Assembly: GCA_003439945.1 (NCBI GenBank)
Contig: QVRM01002473.1
Location: 62,001-126,000, forward strand
From: Dermanyssus gallinae
Taxonomy: Eukaryota > Arthropoda > Arachnida > Mesostigmata > Dermanyssidae
Direction of reading: 5' to 3'
DNA: 64,000 nucleotides
The position numbers and the translations under genes are program-made. Of this stretch, positions 23,404 to 37,625 are shown one piece after another. The notes under the pieces were generated by a model, which was given only the letters and a program-made list of their open reading frames with translations, did no database searches and was not told where the DNA came from. The stretch's first letter is position 1, and the number at the start of each line of letters is the position of its first letter.

Positions 23404-26275
23404 CTACGGCTGCTGGGACGATTCGTCGTGTGTGGCTGGTGGAGCATTCGTCGGAGCGTTCTTCATCATCTCACTGATCGGCGTGTGGGCCACGGCCTCT
23501 ACCTGGGCATCAGTGACGTGCGCCGAACCGAGCTGTTCCTGTGACCTTTCGAGGTTGGTGGCGAGGAAGACAAGGTTGACGACATTCATAGGGCACGAAT
23601 TGTACTTCAGCACGCATCCCTCGTGGCCATGAGTTCTTCCCATACGGAACGCTTCGTCGTAGCCAAGTAGACGGCCGAGGAACTCGTTTCGGTACTTCTC
23701 CCAAATGACACTGAAGAATCTGGCGACAGCTCGGCCGTACTCGCCGAACCTGTTTTCGTCGGCGCCCATGTAGCACACCATTTTGAGGACACATCTCGTG
23801 CGGTCGAGCGAACGAATGCGGGAGAAGTACTCCGTGATGAGTTCTTCTGGACTCTCGTGCATTTCCGTGCTCGTCGTCGGCGTGCCACTGTTTTGTGTCT
23901 CTTCCTTGGCATTCGTGTCGGCAAACCGTACATCCCGAGCTATAACTCGGTGGGTTCGGCGTCTCCTGTTTGCGGGTGCCGGAGTCGTACTAGAAGAAGA
24001 CGAGCTTTCGTGTTGGCCATTGTTACTGGCGCCATTCGCTTCGACGGTAGCGTTGCCTTCGTTCGTAGTCATATTTCTCTTGTGAGCAAGATACGATACT
24101 TCAGGAACGGATGTATTACGTTCGCCCTCGTGCTCTTCGTTGTTTCCCGTCCTGCTCGCTTTGGCAGATTTAGTTTCCTGCATGGTATTGGCGCCAGCTA
24201 GTGCTGCTGAACCACGGGCACTTGCGGACTTTGGTTTGGCTTGTTTCTTAGTTGCCGACTTTGGTTGCGCCGATTGTGCTCCAACATTCGCTAGCATCTG
24301 AGGTACTGGAGAGCCGTTTGGAAGGGCCGCAGGATAAGAATACGGCGGTGCAGGTCCGTATGGATGTGCGCTAAATCCCGGGCCACGGTGTGAGATTGTG
24401 TGGTCGCTCACGCCCAGATTACCGTTTGCATTCGCGCCAGCATTTCCTGGATACGCTGACTGCAAAGAAAGGTCATGGGAGTTTGTGGACGGGACAGCGC
24501 CGGGGACGGTCGGGAACTGGCCGGCAACGCCCGTCCCGAAATACGGCCTGAACGGCGATGGGTGCTGTTGCTGCTGCTGTGGGAACGGCATTGGGTTCAT
24601 GGCAAAGCCAGGATTCGGACCGAAGCTCGGCTGATATGCGAGGTTCGAGGGCGAAGGGCTTTGCGGAACTCCATTGAACGCGTGTCCTTGTGATGCAGAT
24701 GAGAAGCTTTGCGCAGGCCCGGGCCCCATTGCGCCTGCATGCATGGGGTCGGCAGCGTACGGTTGCATATTAGCATAGCGATGATTATACATGTCCGGGA
24801 ACTGATGCTGCTGCTGTTGTTGTTGCTGCTGCTGCCACAGGTACTGCATTTGTTGTTGCTGTTGTTGTTGTTGATGCTGCATTTGAAGCATAGAATCGTA
24901 GTGCTGCATCTGATTTTGGTGTGCCGCATAGGCCGGAAGGCCGGGCTGGTTCGGCATATGCATAGCGGGGCTGGGCATATTGTAGGCAGGCTGTTGCATG
25001 AATGGGAATGTTTGCTGAGGAACCAACAACGACGGTGAGGCTGACGAACGCCACATCGTGCTGGCATTTGCACTCGATGTGGGTAGACCTTCTCTTCGCA
25101 TAGCTGTAGTTCCTCTCGGCAGAAAGGGATTCACCTGCATGTTGTTGTTGTTGTTGTTGCGTGACGCAAGCTGACGACGCAATTGCGCCTGCCGCTGTAC
25201 CTCTTTCTGAAGCCGCTGCAGCTGAAGCCGGCGCGACTGTGTGCTGCTGCTGCTGCTGCTCGCAGACTGCTTTGACGGTTGTCGTCGGCGGCTGCTGCTG
25301 CTGGCAATGCTACCACCCCTTATGGGGATACCAGGAGCGAAATCTTCGTCGCGAAGGCCCGAAGAACCAGCGTACGGCGTACGACGACCGGTCACGCGTC
25401 CACTTGTCTGACGTGCGCCGCCAGTACCAGCGCTAGCAGAAGTACGAGACGTCATTCTAGCTCTGTACTTGCCACTGGTGCCTCTGCGGTCAACCTGGTC
25501 GTCAGCCTCGTCGTAGTAATCGTCGTCATCGTCGTAGTAATCTTCGTCATCGTCGTAGTAATCGTCGTCGTCATCGTCGTCGTCGTTGTTGTTGTTCTTC
25601 TCATCGTTGTTGTCGTCATCATCAGCAGCAGCACTCGCCTCCTCGGAAAAGCCGTCACGGGAAGCCAGTGAGACAATTTCTTTGGTCACCGTCACGCCTC
25701 GTTCAGGCCGATTGATGAACCAATCCGAGATAATGCCGAGGAGACGGCCAGCAACGGTCAGTTTCATTGCACCCATTCCGAAACCTGCAATCAGGATGAC
25801 AATGGTTCGATTTGTTAGTGTCACGACTACCTGCACGCTACTGCTACGATAGTAAATAGCATGATCAATAATAATAATAATAATTGTTGTTGTTGTTGTT
25901 GATAATGTGAAACATTTGCGGCTGTCTGCAGGAGTATTTAGTAGTTGTTCACGATGTTTGTTGTTTCGGATATTTCGAGACGTAAGAGAGAGACGCAGAA
26001 GGGGACGAAGCAGAAGGCGAAATTCGTGCTAGATCTCAATATCTCAGAATCACACTACAATGAATAGTGCTAATAATTATTATAATAATAGTAGTAGTAG
26101 TAGTAGTAGTAATACGAAAGAAGTGTTGGTTGGTTGTTCGTGAAAACGTACCGAGTAGGATGTTGGTAAAAGGGAGTTCCATCATATGGGTGACCGCCGT
26201 TTGTCCGGTCGTCTTTGAAATGCTCATCAGAACGGCGCTGAAGGCGACCGCGACGGCTAGTCGGTGTAGCTTCAT
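23404..26275 (-). CDS. Secreted DM4/DM12-family protein with long disordered region (two exons)
   Basis: Exon 1 is 26275-26152 and exon 2 is 25784-23404; the spliced product has 834 residues. The donor is GTACGT (26151-26146), the acceptor CTGATTGCAG ends at 25785, and a CTAAC branch point lies at 25818-25814. The codon split across the junction gives Gly42. The ATG at 26275 was chosen because a classic signal peptide follows (MKLHRLAVAVAFSAVLMSIS, cleavage near residue 24). Residues 96-137 are an Asp/Tyr-rich tract. Next come a basic Ser/Arg region, Asn and Gln runs and a Pro/Met/Gln-rich middle. An RRRR at 648-651 resembles a furin-type site. The C-terminal domain has four cysteines (706, 712, 765, 772) in the order RCVLKMVC, EAFRMGR, then C-X6-CP. 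That pattern, with an FG/YDEAFRMGR segment before the third Cys, is typical of DM4/DM12 proteins, whose function is unknown. Most family members are far shorter. The gene may sit inside an intron of a plus-strand gene. Confidence 0.88.
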
Positions 26276-26404
26276 TCTGCTGTCGATGTTGTGATTGTCG
26301 AGCACAGAGCAAACCACTACTCAGTGGACAGCAGAGGCAAGCAAGCAACGAGCTCAAGCGAGAGCGATGGAACCGGAACCAGAGCAGTTCGGTATGCAGT
26401 TCAG

Positions 26405-26425
26405 TAACAAACTGAACTGAACAGA
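26405..26425 (-). promoter_or_regulatory. Double initiator motif upstream of the DM4/DM12 gene
   Basis: On the minus strand TCAGTTCAGTT provides two overlapping arthropod initiator matches (TCAGTT; plus-strand coordinates 26410-26415 and 26415-26420). Starts near 26418 or 26413 would give a 5' UTR of about 140 nt before the ATG at 26275. I see no TATA box 30 nt upstream. Confidence 0.4.
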
Positions 26426-28679
<2,254 letters not shown>

Positions 28680-29635
28680 TAATTTCTTATATACTCTAAG
28701 TTCTGCGACCACATATGCCTTTTCATTTAGCTGCGTCCAAATGACGATGACCAATTCCCACGGGTGCTTTTTGTGTGCAAGTTGATGTTAAGATTTACTA
28801 AATTATAACCATTTTTCTTTATGTAAGTTTTTATTAAGTATCTACTCACTTTGTACATATGTTCACGCCAATTAGGGCATGTTACATGATACATATTTGT
28901 TTATGCAGCGAACGCGAAACGTTTGCTTTTGCTAGCAATGCCATTCACTGCCGCGTATCTACGCGGACAATTCTCGATACGGGCTGCAGCTCCGCGTCTC
29001 ATACACACGACACTGCGGCTCTCGTGATACGACGACAAGTTCGTATTTGACGAAGCATCTCCAGAGGTCACAGACAACAAGATCGAAAAGAGCTACTAAA
29101 TCGGCCGCACTCGGTCAGTGTGCAGAAATGCGGCTATACTAATCACACGCGTTCACGCCCAGGTGAGAGCGGAAAGGCCCGCTGACGCGGCGCGGTATGG
29201 TAGCGGCGCTGGTGGGAGGGGCACACCTTAGTGAACACTGGCCGCCAGAGTGCTCGTGGCTTTGCATTCGATCGGGATCAATACGATAGCCGCTCGTTGT
29301 GGTGTTGCGTTTGGCGGGCATCTCACGAGCGAGTTTATCGTCACTAACGCGTGAATTGGCCTCTTACGGTTACGCTTGGAGCTGTGACAGCTCTAGAGTC
29401 GAGCTCGCACCTAGGTGAGAAGCATATCCGAGAAGATCTGCCCCCCCCCCCCCCCAGACCAGCGCGTCTATCACGCAACGCCCCGTGAGGTGCTCTCCCT
29501 GCTCCCCGCCGAGGTGCGCGCAAAGGCATTGAGTGGCATTCGGTCAAAATCAAAGTGCATTAGCTACTGCTACACGCTTTCTGATTTTGGTGCGCTTCTC
29601 ACCATTGTGTTAGCTTATCTCTAGAGCACAGCTCG

Positions 29636-29673
<38 letters not shown>

Positions 29674-29827
29674 TAGCGAGAGAGAGGGAGAATGCGCAGC
29701 TATCTCTCTTGTGACAGTTCGTATTCGTACAGATCAGGTAATGATAGTCATTAACTGTGTATCTGGTTTAGATCACACGTTCGCGCGGAGACAATTGTCC
29801 ATTCCAAAGTGCTAACATAACGAACTT

Positions 29828-30049
<222 letters not shown>

Positions 30050-30149
30050 TGGTTTAGATGTTGGTATTGTCCCATACAAGACCAGACCAGAAGTGAGACT
30101 GAGTGTACTCTAAGTATATGGGGGAGTTCGACAGTTTGGAACCTTAGTT

Positions 30150-30700
30150 TTCGTAATTGTTGTGGTGACAGTCTTCTTTTGCCCCCTCTGGGCCGTAACG
30201 CTAAGATACGTTCTTTCAGCTTTGGTCTAAGATTGCTATGGTCAAGATCTGTTTCTTCATTCTGGTAGGAGGATTTGCGCCGCATACGGTCCACTTCATG
30301 GCGGCGTTTTTCCATTCTAGAGTGACGTGGTGCATCCAGGTTTCGTCAACAATTTCCTATCGGCCTAGAAGTTCTGCGGATTTTGTCTCAAAAGTTCCAA
30401 ATTGCTTTCCGAATTTGCCACGCGTTTTGCTTCATTCTTAGCTTGTGTGGTAGCCACTTTGCTTTACATTTTCCATATATAACTGCTGATGCAAAAGTTT
30501 ATGCATATATTTTATATACTGGGATGTATACCGCACTATGGCTAATGTCCAAGGTCTCGGCTATTTCGCGCAGCTTCAAACGGTGGTCAGCCAGCACAAT
30601 TTGTGGGCCCCTAGTACACACATCATATGAAGCTCTTTTTGCCGCCCAGAACGTGGTGCATTCTCGGTGAACATATTACCACTGTTAAATGAGGCAATCC
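30150..30700 (-). pseudogene. Degraded mariner-family transposase fragment (copy A)
   Basis: On the minus strand, LADHRLKLREIAETLDISHS (about 30610-30545) matches the second helix-turn-helix of mariner transposases, which in relatives reads like RRLKVREIAE. Further on, IVDETWMHHVTLEWK (about 30353-30309) matches the block holding the first catalytic Asp (DETWIHHYTPE). Frames are interrupted by stops and indels, and later catalytic blocks are absent, so the element is dead. It is described here only as a relic. Confidence 0.65.
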
Positions 30701-30753
30701 TCTTAGGACAGGTATTGTCCTCTGGTGCATTGGCAAAACTGCAAATATCATTG

Positions 30754-30823
<70 letters not shown>

Positions 30824-31862
30824 GAACGTGTTTCATGTGCAACTGGATGTTTTGTTAAGACAGCTTTATTTTTATACTTTCTGTATAGGCTGTACTGAAT
30901 TGAAGCTGTGTACTCGATATATATATACTCGTATATATTCCCTAATTTTTTATATACTCTAAGTTCTATGACCGCATATGCCTTTTCATTCAGCTGCGTC
31001 CAAATGACGATGACCAATTCCCACGGGTGCTTTTTGTTTGCAAGTTGATGTTAAGATTTACTAAATTATAACAATTTTTCTTTATGTAAGTTTTTATTAA
31101 GTGTCTACTCACTTTGTATATATGTTCACGCCTATTGGGGCATGTTACGTGATACATATTTGTTTATGCAGCGAACGCGAAACGTTTGCTTTTGCTAGCA
31201 ATGCCATTCACTGCCGCGTATCTACGCGGACAATTCTCAACACGGGCTGCAGCTCCGCGTCTCATACACACGACACTGCGGCTTTCGTGATACGACGACA
31301 AGTTCGTATTTGACGAAGCATCTCCAGAGGTCACAGACAACAAGATCGAAAAGAGCTACTAAATCCGCCGCACTCGGTCAGTGTGCAGAAATGCGGCTAT
31401 ACTAATCACACGCGTTCACGCCCAGGTGAGAGCGGAAAGGCCCGCTGACGCGGCGCGGTATGGTAGCGGCGCTGGTGGGAGGGGCACACCTTAGTGAACA
31501 CTGGCCGTCAGAGTGCTCGTGGCTTTGCATTCGATCGGGATCAATACGATAGCCGCTCGTTGTGGTGTTGCGTTTGGCGGGCATCTCACGAGCGAGTTTA
31601 TCGTCACTAACGTGTGAATTGGTAGAGTCGAGCTCGCACCATGGTGAGAAGCATATCCGAGAAGAACTGCCCCCCCCCCAGACCAGCGCGTCTATCACGC
31701 AACGCCCCGTGGAGTGTTCTACCTGCTCCCCGCCGAGGTGCTCGCAAAGGCATTGAGTGGCATTCGGTCAAAATCAAAGTGCATTAGCTACTGCTACATG
31801 CTTCCTGATTTTGGTGCGCTTCTCACCATCGTGTTAGCTTATCTCTAGAGCACAGCTCAAAA

Positions 31863-31990
<128 letters not shown>

Positions 31991-32159
31991 CGAGAGAGAG
32001 AGGGGAAGAATGCGCAGTTATCTTTCTTGTGACAGTTCGTATTCGTATAGACCAGGTAATGATAGTCATTAACTGTGTAGCTGATTTAGAATGTTGCCAT
32101 TGTCCCATGCAAGGCCAGACCAGAAGTGAGACTGATTTTACTCTAAGTATATGGGGGGG

Positions 32160-32560
32160 GGTTCGACAGTTTTCTTTTGCACCCTCTGGGCCGTAACGCT
32201 ACGATACGTTCTTTCAGCTTTAGCCTAAGATTGTTATGGTCAAGATATGTTTCTTCATTCTGGTAGGTGGATTTGCTTTTCGAAATTGCCACGCGTTTTG
32301 CCATGCGTTCATTCTTAGCTTGTGTGGTAGCTACTTTGCTTGACATTTTCCATATATAACTGTTGATGCAAAAGTTGATGCATATATTTTATATACTGTG
32401 ATGTATACCGCACTATGTCTAATGTCCAAGGTCTTGGCTATTTCGCGCAGCTTCAATCGGTGGTCAGCCATCACAATTTGTGGGCCCCTAGTACACACAT
32501 CATCTGAAGCTCTTTTTGCCGCCCAGAACATGGTGCATTCTCGGTGACCATTTTACCACC
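32160..32560 (-). pseudogene. Degraded mariner-family transposase fragment (copy B)
   Basis: The minus-strand frame at 32531-32331 carries MADHRLKLREIAKTLDIRHS, the same helix-turn-helix block as in copy A. The block with the first catalytic Asp has been deleted, leaving CTTTTCGAAATTGCC at the junction near 32277. This copy is more decayed than copy A. Confidence 0.6.
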
Positions 32561-32633
32561 ATTAAATGAGGCAATCCTCATTAAATGAGGAAGGTATTGT
32601 CCTCTGGTGCATTGGCAAAACTGCAAATATTAT

Positions 32634-32922
32634 TACACAATACAATACAAAGTCTCCTTTATTGAAAAAGGGGTGTTAAAATCACATAGTAGTCTTTACA
32701 CTAAAGGGCACGTCGCGAAACTCTCCATGCAAACGCGTTATTCACAATTTCGACATTCGCAACTTCCGGTGGAGTAACTGACACACCACTACGTAGATTA
32801 TTTAAACGTAATGTGAAAAAAGTACTAAATGTATTACTCCGGATTAGTTGTTTAAAAAGTCTCACGTCAACTTGCATTTGGTACTCGCTCACTGTTGGGA
32901 GTACGAGACTCTCATTGTATTG

Positions 32923-32927
<5 letters not shown>
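32634..32927 (-). mobile_element. Copy-B-specific insertion with imperfect terminal inverted repeats
   Basis: This segment is absent from the matching position in copy A. Its ends, ACACAATACAATACAAAGTCTC and GAGACTCTCATTGTATTGTAT, are imperfect inverted repeats. On the minus strand it contains an open frame of about 70 codons (VSEYQMQVDVRLFKQLIRS onward) ending with TAG at 32703-32701. AATAAA follows about 40 nt later (32663-32658). A small DNA transposon, or a retrocopy of a transcript 3' end that has acquired repeats, are both possible. Confidence 0.5.
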
Positions 32928-32959
<32 letters not shown>

Positions 32960-33549
32960 TTTTTTTAACGTTTTATGTGCAACTGGATGTTTGGTGAAGA
33001 CAGCCTTTTTTTATACTTTCTTTATAGGCTGTACTGAATTGAAGCTGTGCACTCTATGTATATATATATCTTGAATAAGTGTCTTTATGAATAGTATGAT
33101 GACCAAGTTTTGATGATTCGGTGGTCGTGAGTGGACACGAAGCGAATCAGATCGGCCAAAAGCAGACGACCGAGCTTGAAATATCAAGTCGATAAATTTC
33201 TTACGTTTCATCGGGGTTTTGGCACGAACATTGTTGGCAATGAGCGGTCGTCATTGATTGCTCCAACCAAGGCGTTGTGCGCCATAATACACGCCTTATC
33301 GTATATGTAGTAAACAGTGGAAAAAATAATTACTTTATAAAGTAGACGGGCAAAAGATACGAGTACACGGGCTAGATCGTGGATTCGACAAAACATTGCG
33401 TGCGTTCTACTTCTACTACTACAACTACTTCAACTAGTTTTTTTTTCTATTTATTGATCAATTTGTTACAACCATTTCTCAAGCGCTGAACTGCTTGCGC
33501 TTTACTTCGATATCTTCTACTACGACTACTACCACTACTAAAAGTAAAG

Positions 33550-33685
33550 TTTTCGGGCTGACCCTCAGCCAAGATTTAACGTCCACGAAACTGTTTTTCA
33601 CATTGCTTCGAACCCGCGCACCTATCTAGTGTCTCCTCCGATTGCGAGGCGCAGACTTAAGCCACTACGCCACCGGGATCGACAG
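33550..33685 (-). mobile_element. SINE family 1 copy with internal deletion
   Basis: The 3' end (GTCAGCCCGAAAAC on the minus strand) and head (GGTGGCGTAGTGGC, with CTGCGCCTCGCAATCGGAGG) are present. About 50 bp between the B box and the body are missing. A CTA/TAG-type tail lies at 33510-33545. Confidence 0.8.
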
Positions 33686-33723
33686 GGGGAGAATGCTCAT
33701 ACTACGACTATTATTACTACTAG

Positions 33724-33916
33724 TAAAGTTTTCGAGTTGACCCTCAGCCAAGATTTAACGTCCACGGAATTGTTTTTCACATTGCTTCATAGACGGAATC
33801 CCATAAATACAAATGTGGGGGCAACGGTGGGGGGCTCGAACCCGCGCACCTATTTAGTGTCTCCTCCGGTTGCGAGGCGCAGACTTAATCCACCCACCAC
33901 GCCACCGGGCTCGACT
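33724..33916 (-). mobile_element. SINE family 1, full-length copy
   Basis: This is the most complete copy. On the minus strand the head is GAGCCCGGTGGCGTGGTGGG (A box), with CTGCGCCTCGCAACCGGAGG, then the B box GGGTTCGAGCCCC. The body and the 3' end with a (TAG)n tail follow. It stands head-to-tail with the copy at 33550, separated by only about 38 bp. Confidence 0.85.
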
Positions 33917-34667
33917 ATTATTACTACTACGACTACTACTATTACTAGGCTATCAAGTGGACTAGTAACAACATTGGTACTGCCCCGAGCCATCTCTATA
34001 CCTAACAATGTCTCATCAGCAGCTGCAGGTGCTATTGTCTGGTAGCTGGCCGGCACGCTCAATTCGAGCCGTTGTGAGAGACAGAGGACAACGATGACGA
34101 CGACGACAACGACGACGACGACGACGACGACAACAACGACGACAACGACAACGACGACGACGACGACGACAACGACGACGACGATGACGTTCGTCGGATA
34201 GTCGGATGGGGGTGTAGGTATTGGGAAGGGGTACGGCTGGTCGGCGAGCGACGCCACGGCCACAGCTAAGTGTCGTCACCGACAGCCGAACCAAATAGAT
34301 GACTAAAAAGGAGGCAACGACGGAAGCCAATGGTGGAAGCAGCATGAGCAGGGGGAACAAAAAGGAGGAACATAGGACGACAAACAGGAATACGATGTTG
34401 GCGGCGGCGGCAATGGCGGCGAAAACTAAGATTGCGGCTATGGACACGGCGAACGCGGCGACGACAACAACAACAACAAAAACAGCAGCAACAAGCGGGA
34501 CAACTCGGGTGCAGGGGCAAAATCCAGTTATTCGGCGTTCATCTATTCATCGGTCTCCTGTTGCTGTGACGACGACGAAGACGACGACGCCACAAGGCAG
34601 TTCTCAGCCACCGGCCGCTCAACCGGCCTCCCCCCCAGCGGGGTGGATTCCTTTCAGCTCTCTCTTC

Positions 34668-34714
<47 letters not shown>

Positions 34715-35423
34715 ATTTGCTTACGCCTATGCAACGAAGGTATGCTCATCTGCCAAACCATTCACACACTTAGCTAACAACAACAACAACAACAAACAGG
34801 CCGTCATAGCCGGTGGCGTCGACGAGGGGGGCGAGGGGTACCTAGCAGCAGTAGCGACGCCGACAGGGGGGGCAGGCGGAGTTGTCCTCACGTTTGATCA
34901 AAGCCTTGTTCATTCCTCGCTGCTCGTTCGTACTCGGCTGCCGCTTCTTCAACAGTGAGATGTGTCGGTAGCTCGGCTATGTATTGTGCTCAATTGCCGC
35001 CTGTTCTCCTGGGGCGGGCTTCTTTTGCGTCGTGTTCGTCGTCACCGCGATGATAGCCGCTTTCGCCGCTTGTTCTTCGCCTTTGCCGTCTCCTCTTGTT
35101 CGCAGTCAAGAGCTGCTGATTCGGCAGCTGCTGTTGCTCTATCTACGGATGCCCCGTACCCCCGTGACCACCCCCGCCATTACTACTACTGCTGCTGCTG
35201 CTGCTGTTCCTACGGATGTCCCGTGCCCCCGTGACCACCCCCGCCACTACTACTACTACTACTACTAGTAGTGCTCCTGTTGTTGTCTGTGCTTCTTTAG
35301 CTGTCGGCCTAGCTTTGGCATTGTACTATGCTGCTGCTTGGCATACCCCATGGGGGAAGCACTTCCGAATCTCAACCGTTTTTCTTTCTCGATTTTGCGT
35401 GGCTATTTGCTCGCTCGCTCGCC

Positions 35424-35483
<60 letters not shown>

Positions 35484-37070
35484 GGTCCATGCGTCGTTTT
35501 GCGTCCCTTCATATCATCTCGGTATTGTTCGACGACGACCAACATGTCGATGACAAGACTCAAGACATGACGACAGCATTGAGTCAGAACGGCAGTGGCA
35601 GCAGCAACAGCAGCAGCGCCCAACAATCGTAGCAGCGGATCTTGTTCATTTCATCGTCACTCGAACTTTCACCCTGCTTGTCCATTTTCACCCTGCCGCC
35701 CATTCTTTCGTGATGCTGGGCTCGGCCTGCTACGTAAATCGAAGCAAACCATCATCGTCCGAGCCGGCATTTCAGATCCAGGATCACGGTGGTGACGACG
35801 ACAACAACTACGCGTCATGACGTGAACGAAGCAAAATGTCAATGTGCATTGTTATTATTATTAGTATTATTATTAGTATTATGAAGGCGAGAATAATGAT
35901 GACAATTATAATGATGATGATGATTATTATAGTATTATTGGTAAACCAGCGGTGGCAGATAGATAGTGGCACATACTTAGGGCACACTACTAAAACTACG
36001 ACACGATAACGCCTACTGTTACTACGGCTAATACTCCAACGACTACTACTACCACCACTACTACTACTACGACAACCCCTACTCATCATATATCATCATC
36101 ATCCGTATCACCATCATCTTTCATTCTTGACGCGGTGGGCGGTGGGAGGAGGTGTTGTCGTGTCAGTGGCTGGATAGCTCGGTCGACATCATCTGATATA
36201 ATCGGTACCGTCGCTGTCGTTGCCATCGTCGTTGATGTCACCACTGACGTCGGGGGTATAGGTTTTGGTCAATAGGATCGACCCCTCGGAACCTCCACCC
36301 TCCAGCCCTACGCCTCTGCAGCAGTGCGACAACACCAACGCAGCCAAACGAGAGAGAGAGAGGCGAAACAATGACAGAATCGATTGGTCCTTGATCAATT
36401 GGAAGGAAAGAATCGTTGGCAAGCTCCCGTCTCCGTCCTATCCGACCGCGCGTCAAACCGAGTTCGATTTTGTCGATGACGCCAGACAAAATCGCTAGCA
36501 CAACGGTCGGAGTTGAAGCGGGTGAAGTTCGGCATACGCCGACAACCTGTGCCAATGATTTACGCTAAGCCGCTCTATGAGCTACAACACGACATTCGGA
36601 TTGTTTGTTTTCTCGTTTACCTATGTGACTTTCTCCTACAACGCTTCTCTCTTTCTCTGTCGTCCTCTCCCTCTCCCCAGTGCACACATGTGAGAGCCGA
36701 AATAGAAATATAGCATTGCTGGTCGGTTATTTATAGTTGATGGTGGTGGTTAACACTTGTCGATAGACCCCCAGTTTTATCAGTAAGGACATTTACAGAG
36801 CAGTTTTTGTAATTTGGAAATATTATGACTTGGTAGCAAGTATGGCGAGCAGTTATAGAAATGTTGTGTTTTTCTGATCAACTTGTATGCTTCTTCAAGC
36901 CTCATACGATTTGAGTTGATCTGATGCGCCGCGTCCTATCTGAATGTACATATGTTCAATCTCACGTTGGCCCTGTGCACGTTTGAATTTGTACACACAC
37001 ATTGTTGTTTTTGACCTAGCTCTTATGGAGGTCGTAGCGGACACTGTTAGTGTTGTTGTTGTTGTTATTC

Positions 37071-37104
<34 letters not shown>

Positions 37105-37191
37105 ATGTAAACAATGAGTGGAGCACAGAAACGCAAACATGCCAGGTCTCCTTTGTTTATTTGACTTATGGCGTGATGGGGGTTGAATTAC
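33917..37191. other. No firm gene; low-complexity DNA
   Basis: This contains a (CGA)n tract at 34091-34185 and (CT)n-(AT)n tracts at 34664-34712 and 35425-35481. Other content is CTA repeats at 35180-35270 and 36040-36070, and TTG repeats at 37051-37102. The frames at 34046-34540 are open on both strands and are hydrophobic on the minus strand, a by-product of GCC/GTC-rich composition. A very strong acceptor (about 40 pyrimidines ending CTCTCCCCAG) ends at 36680, but only 10 codons (phase 0) or 18 codons (phase 1) follow before a stop. Confidence 0.5.
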
Positions 37192-37625
37192 CTGAGGTTT
37201 GAAAAGAGCAGCAGCAGTACGAACGAATCCTGTGTCACGGTGGTGTCATTCCACCGAAGTACCGAAGGTCCAGACAGCCCGCCAAAAAGAGTCAGGGCGT
37301 CAATTAAGCGATCGGCCGCAAGGGCACTCGGAAGGTAGTTAATTATCAATGGTGACCTGCGCGTCACGTCGTCTCGCCGCCGCGTGACGAAGTCAAAGAA
37401 AGAAGCGCGGCACGTGACGAACTCAAAGAAAATTCCTCGATCGTCCGCAAGCCCTGTTCGACACGCATCGATCAACCGGTGGTTGGCGGCACCATGGATG
37501 GCTAAAAATGGTTTTACGGTCTGGCGTATGGCGTAAACCGGCCGACGCACTATGTATGGCCACAAAACGTTCCGGAGCGATGCTGCATGCGATGTCCCGT
37601 CGAGGGCGATGGCGCATAGGCACAC
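37192..37625 (-). CDS. Candidate internal exon, 144 codons (unidentified)
   Basis: On the minus strand the frame opens just after ATTATCCAG (acceptor-like, ending 37626). It stays open for 144 codons and ends at CCTCAG followed by GTAATT (donor-like, 37191-37186), leaving in phase 2. The product begins VCLCAIALDGTSHAASLRN and has a short internal duplication (FFEFVTCRA then FFDFVTRRR). It ends RWNDTTVTQDSFVLLLLFSN. The length is well beyond the usual chance frame at this composition. The acceptor has a poor pyrimidine tract, and I recognise no family. Confidence 0.3.

Noticed and set aside
34046..34540. Strongly hydrophobic minus-strand frame resembling a multi-pass membrane protein
   Set aside because: The plus strand of the same DNA is equally open and hydrophilic. 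The hydrophobicity follows from GCC/GTC/TTG-rich repeats, and no splice sites or start support it.
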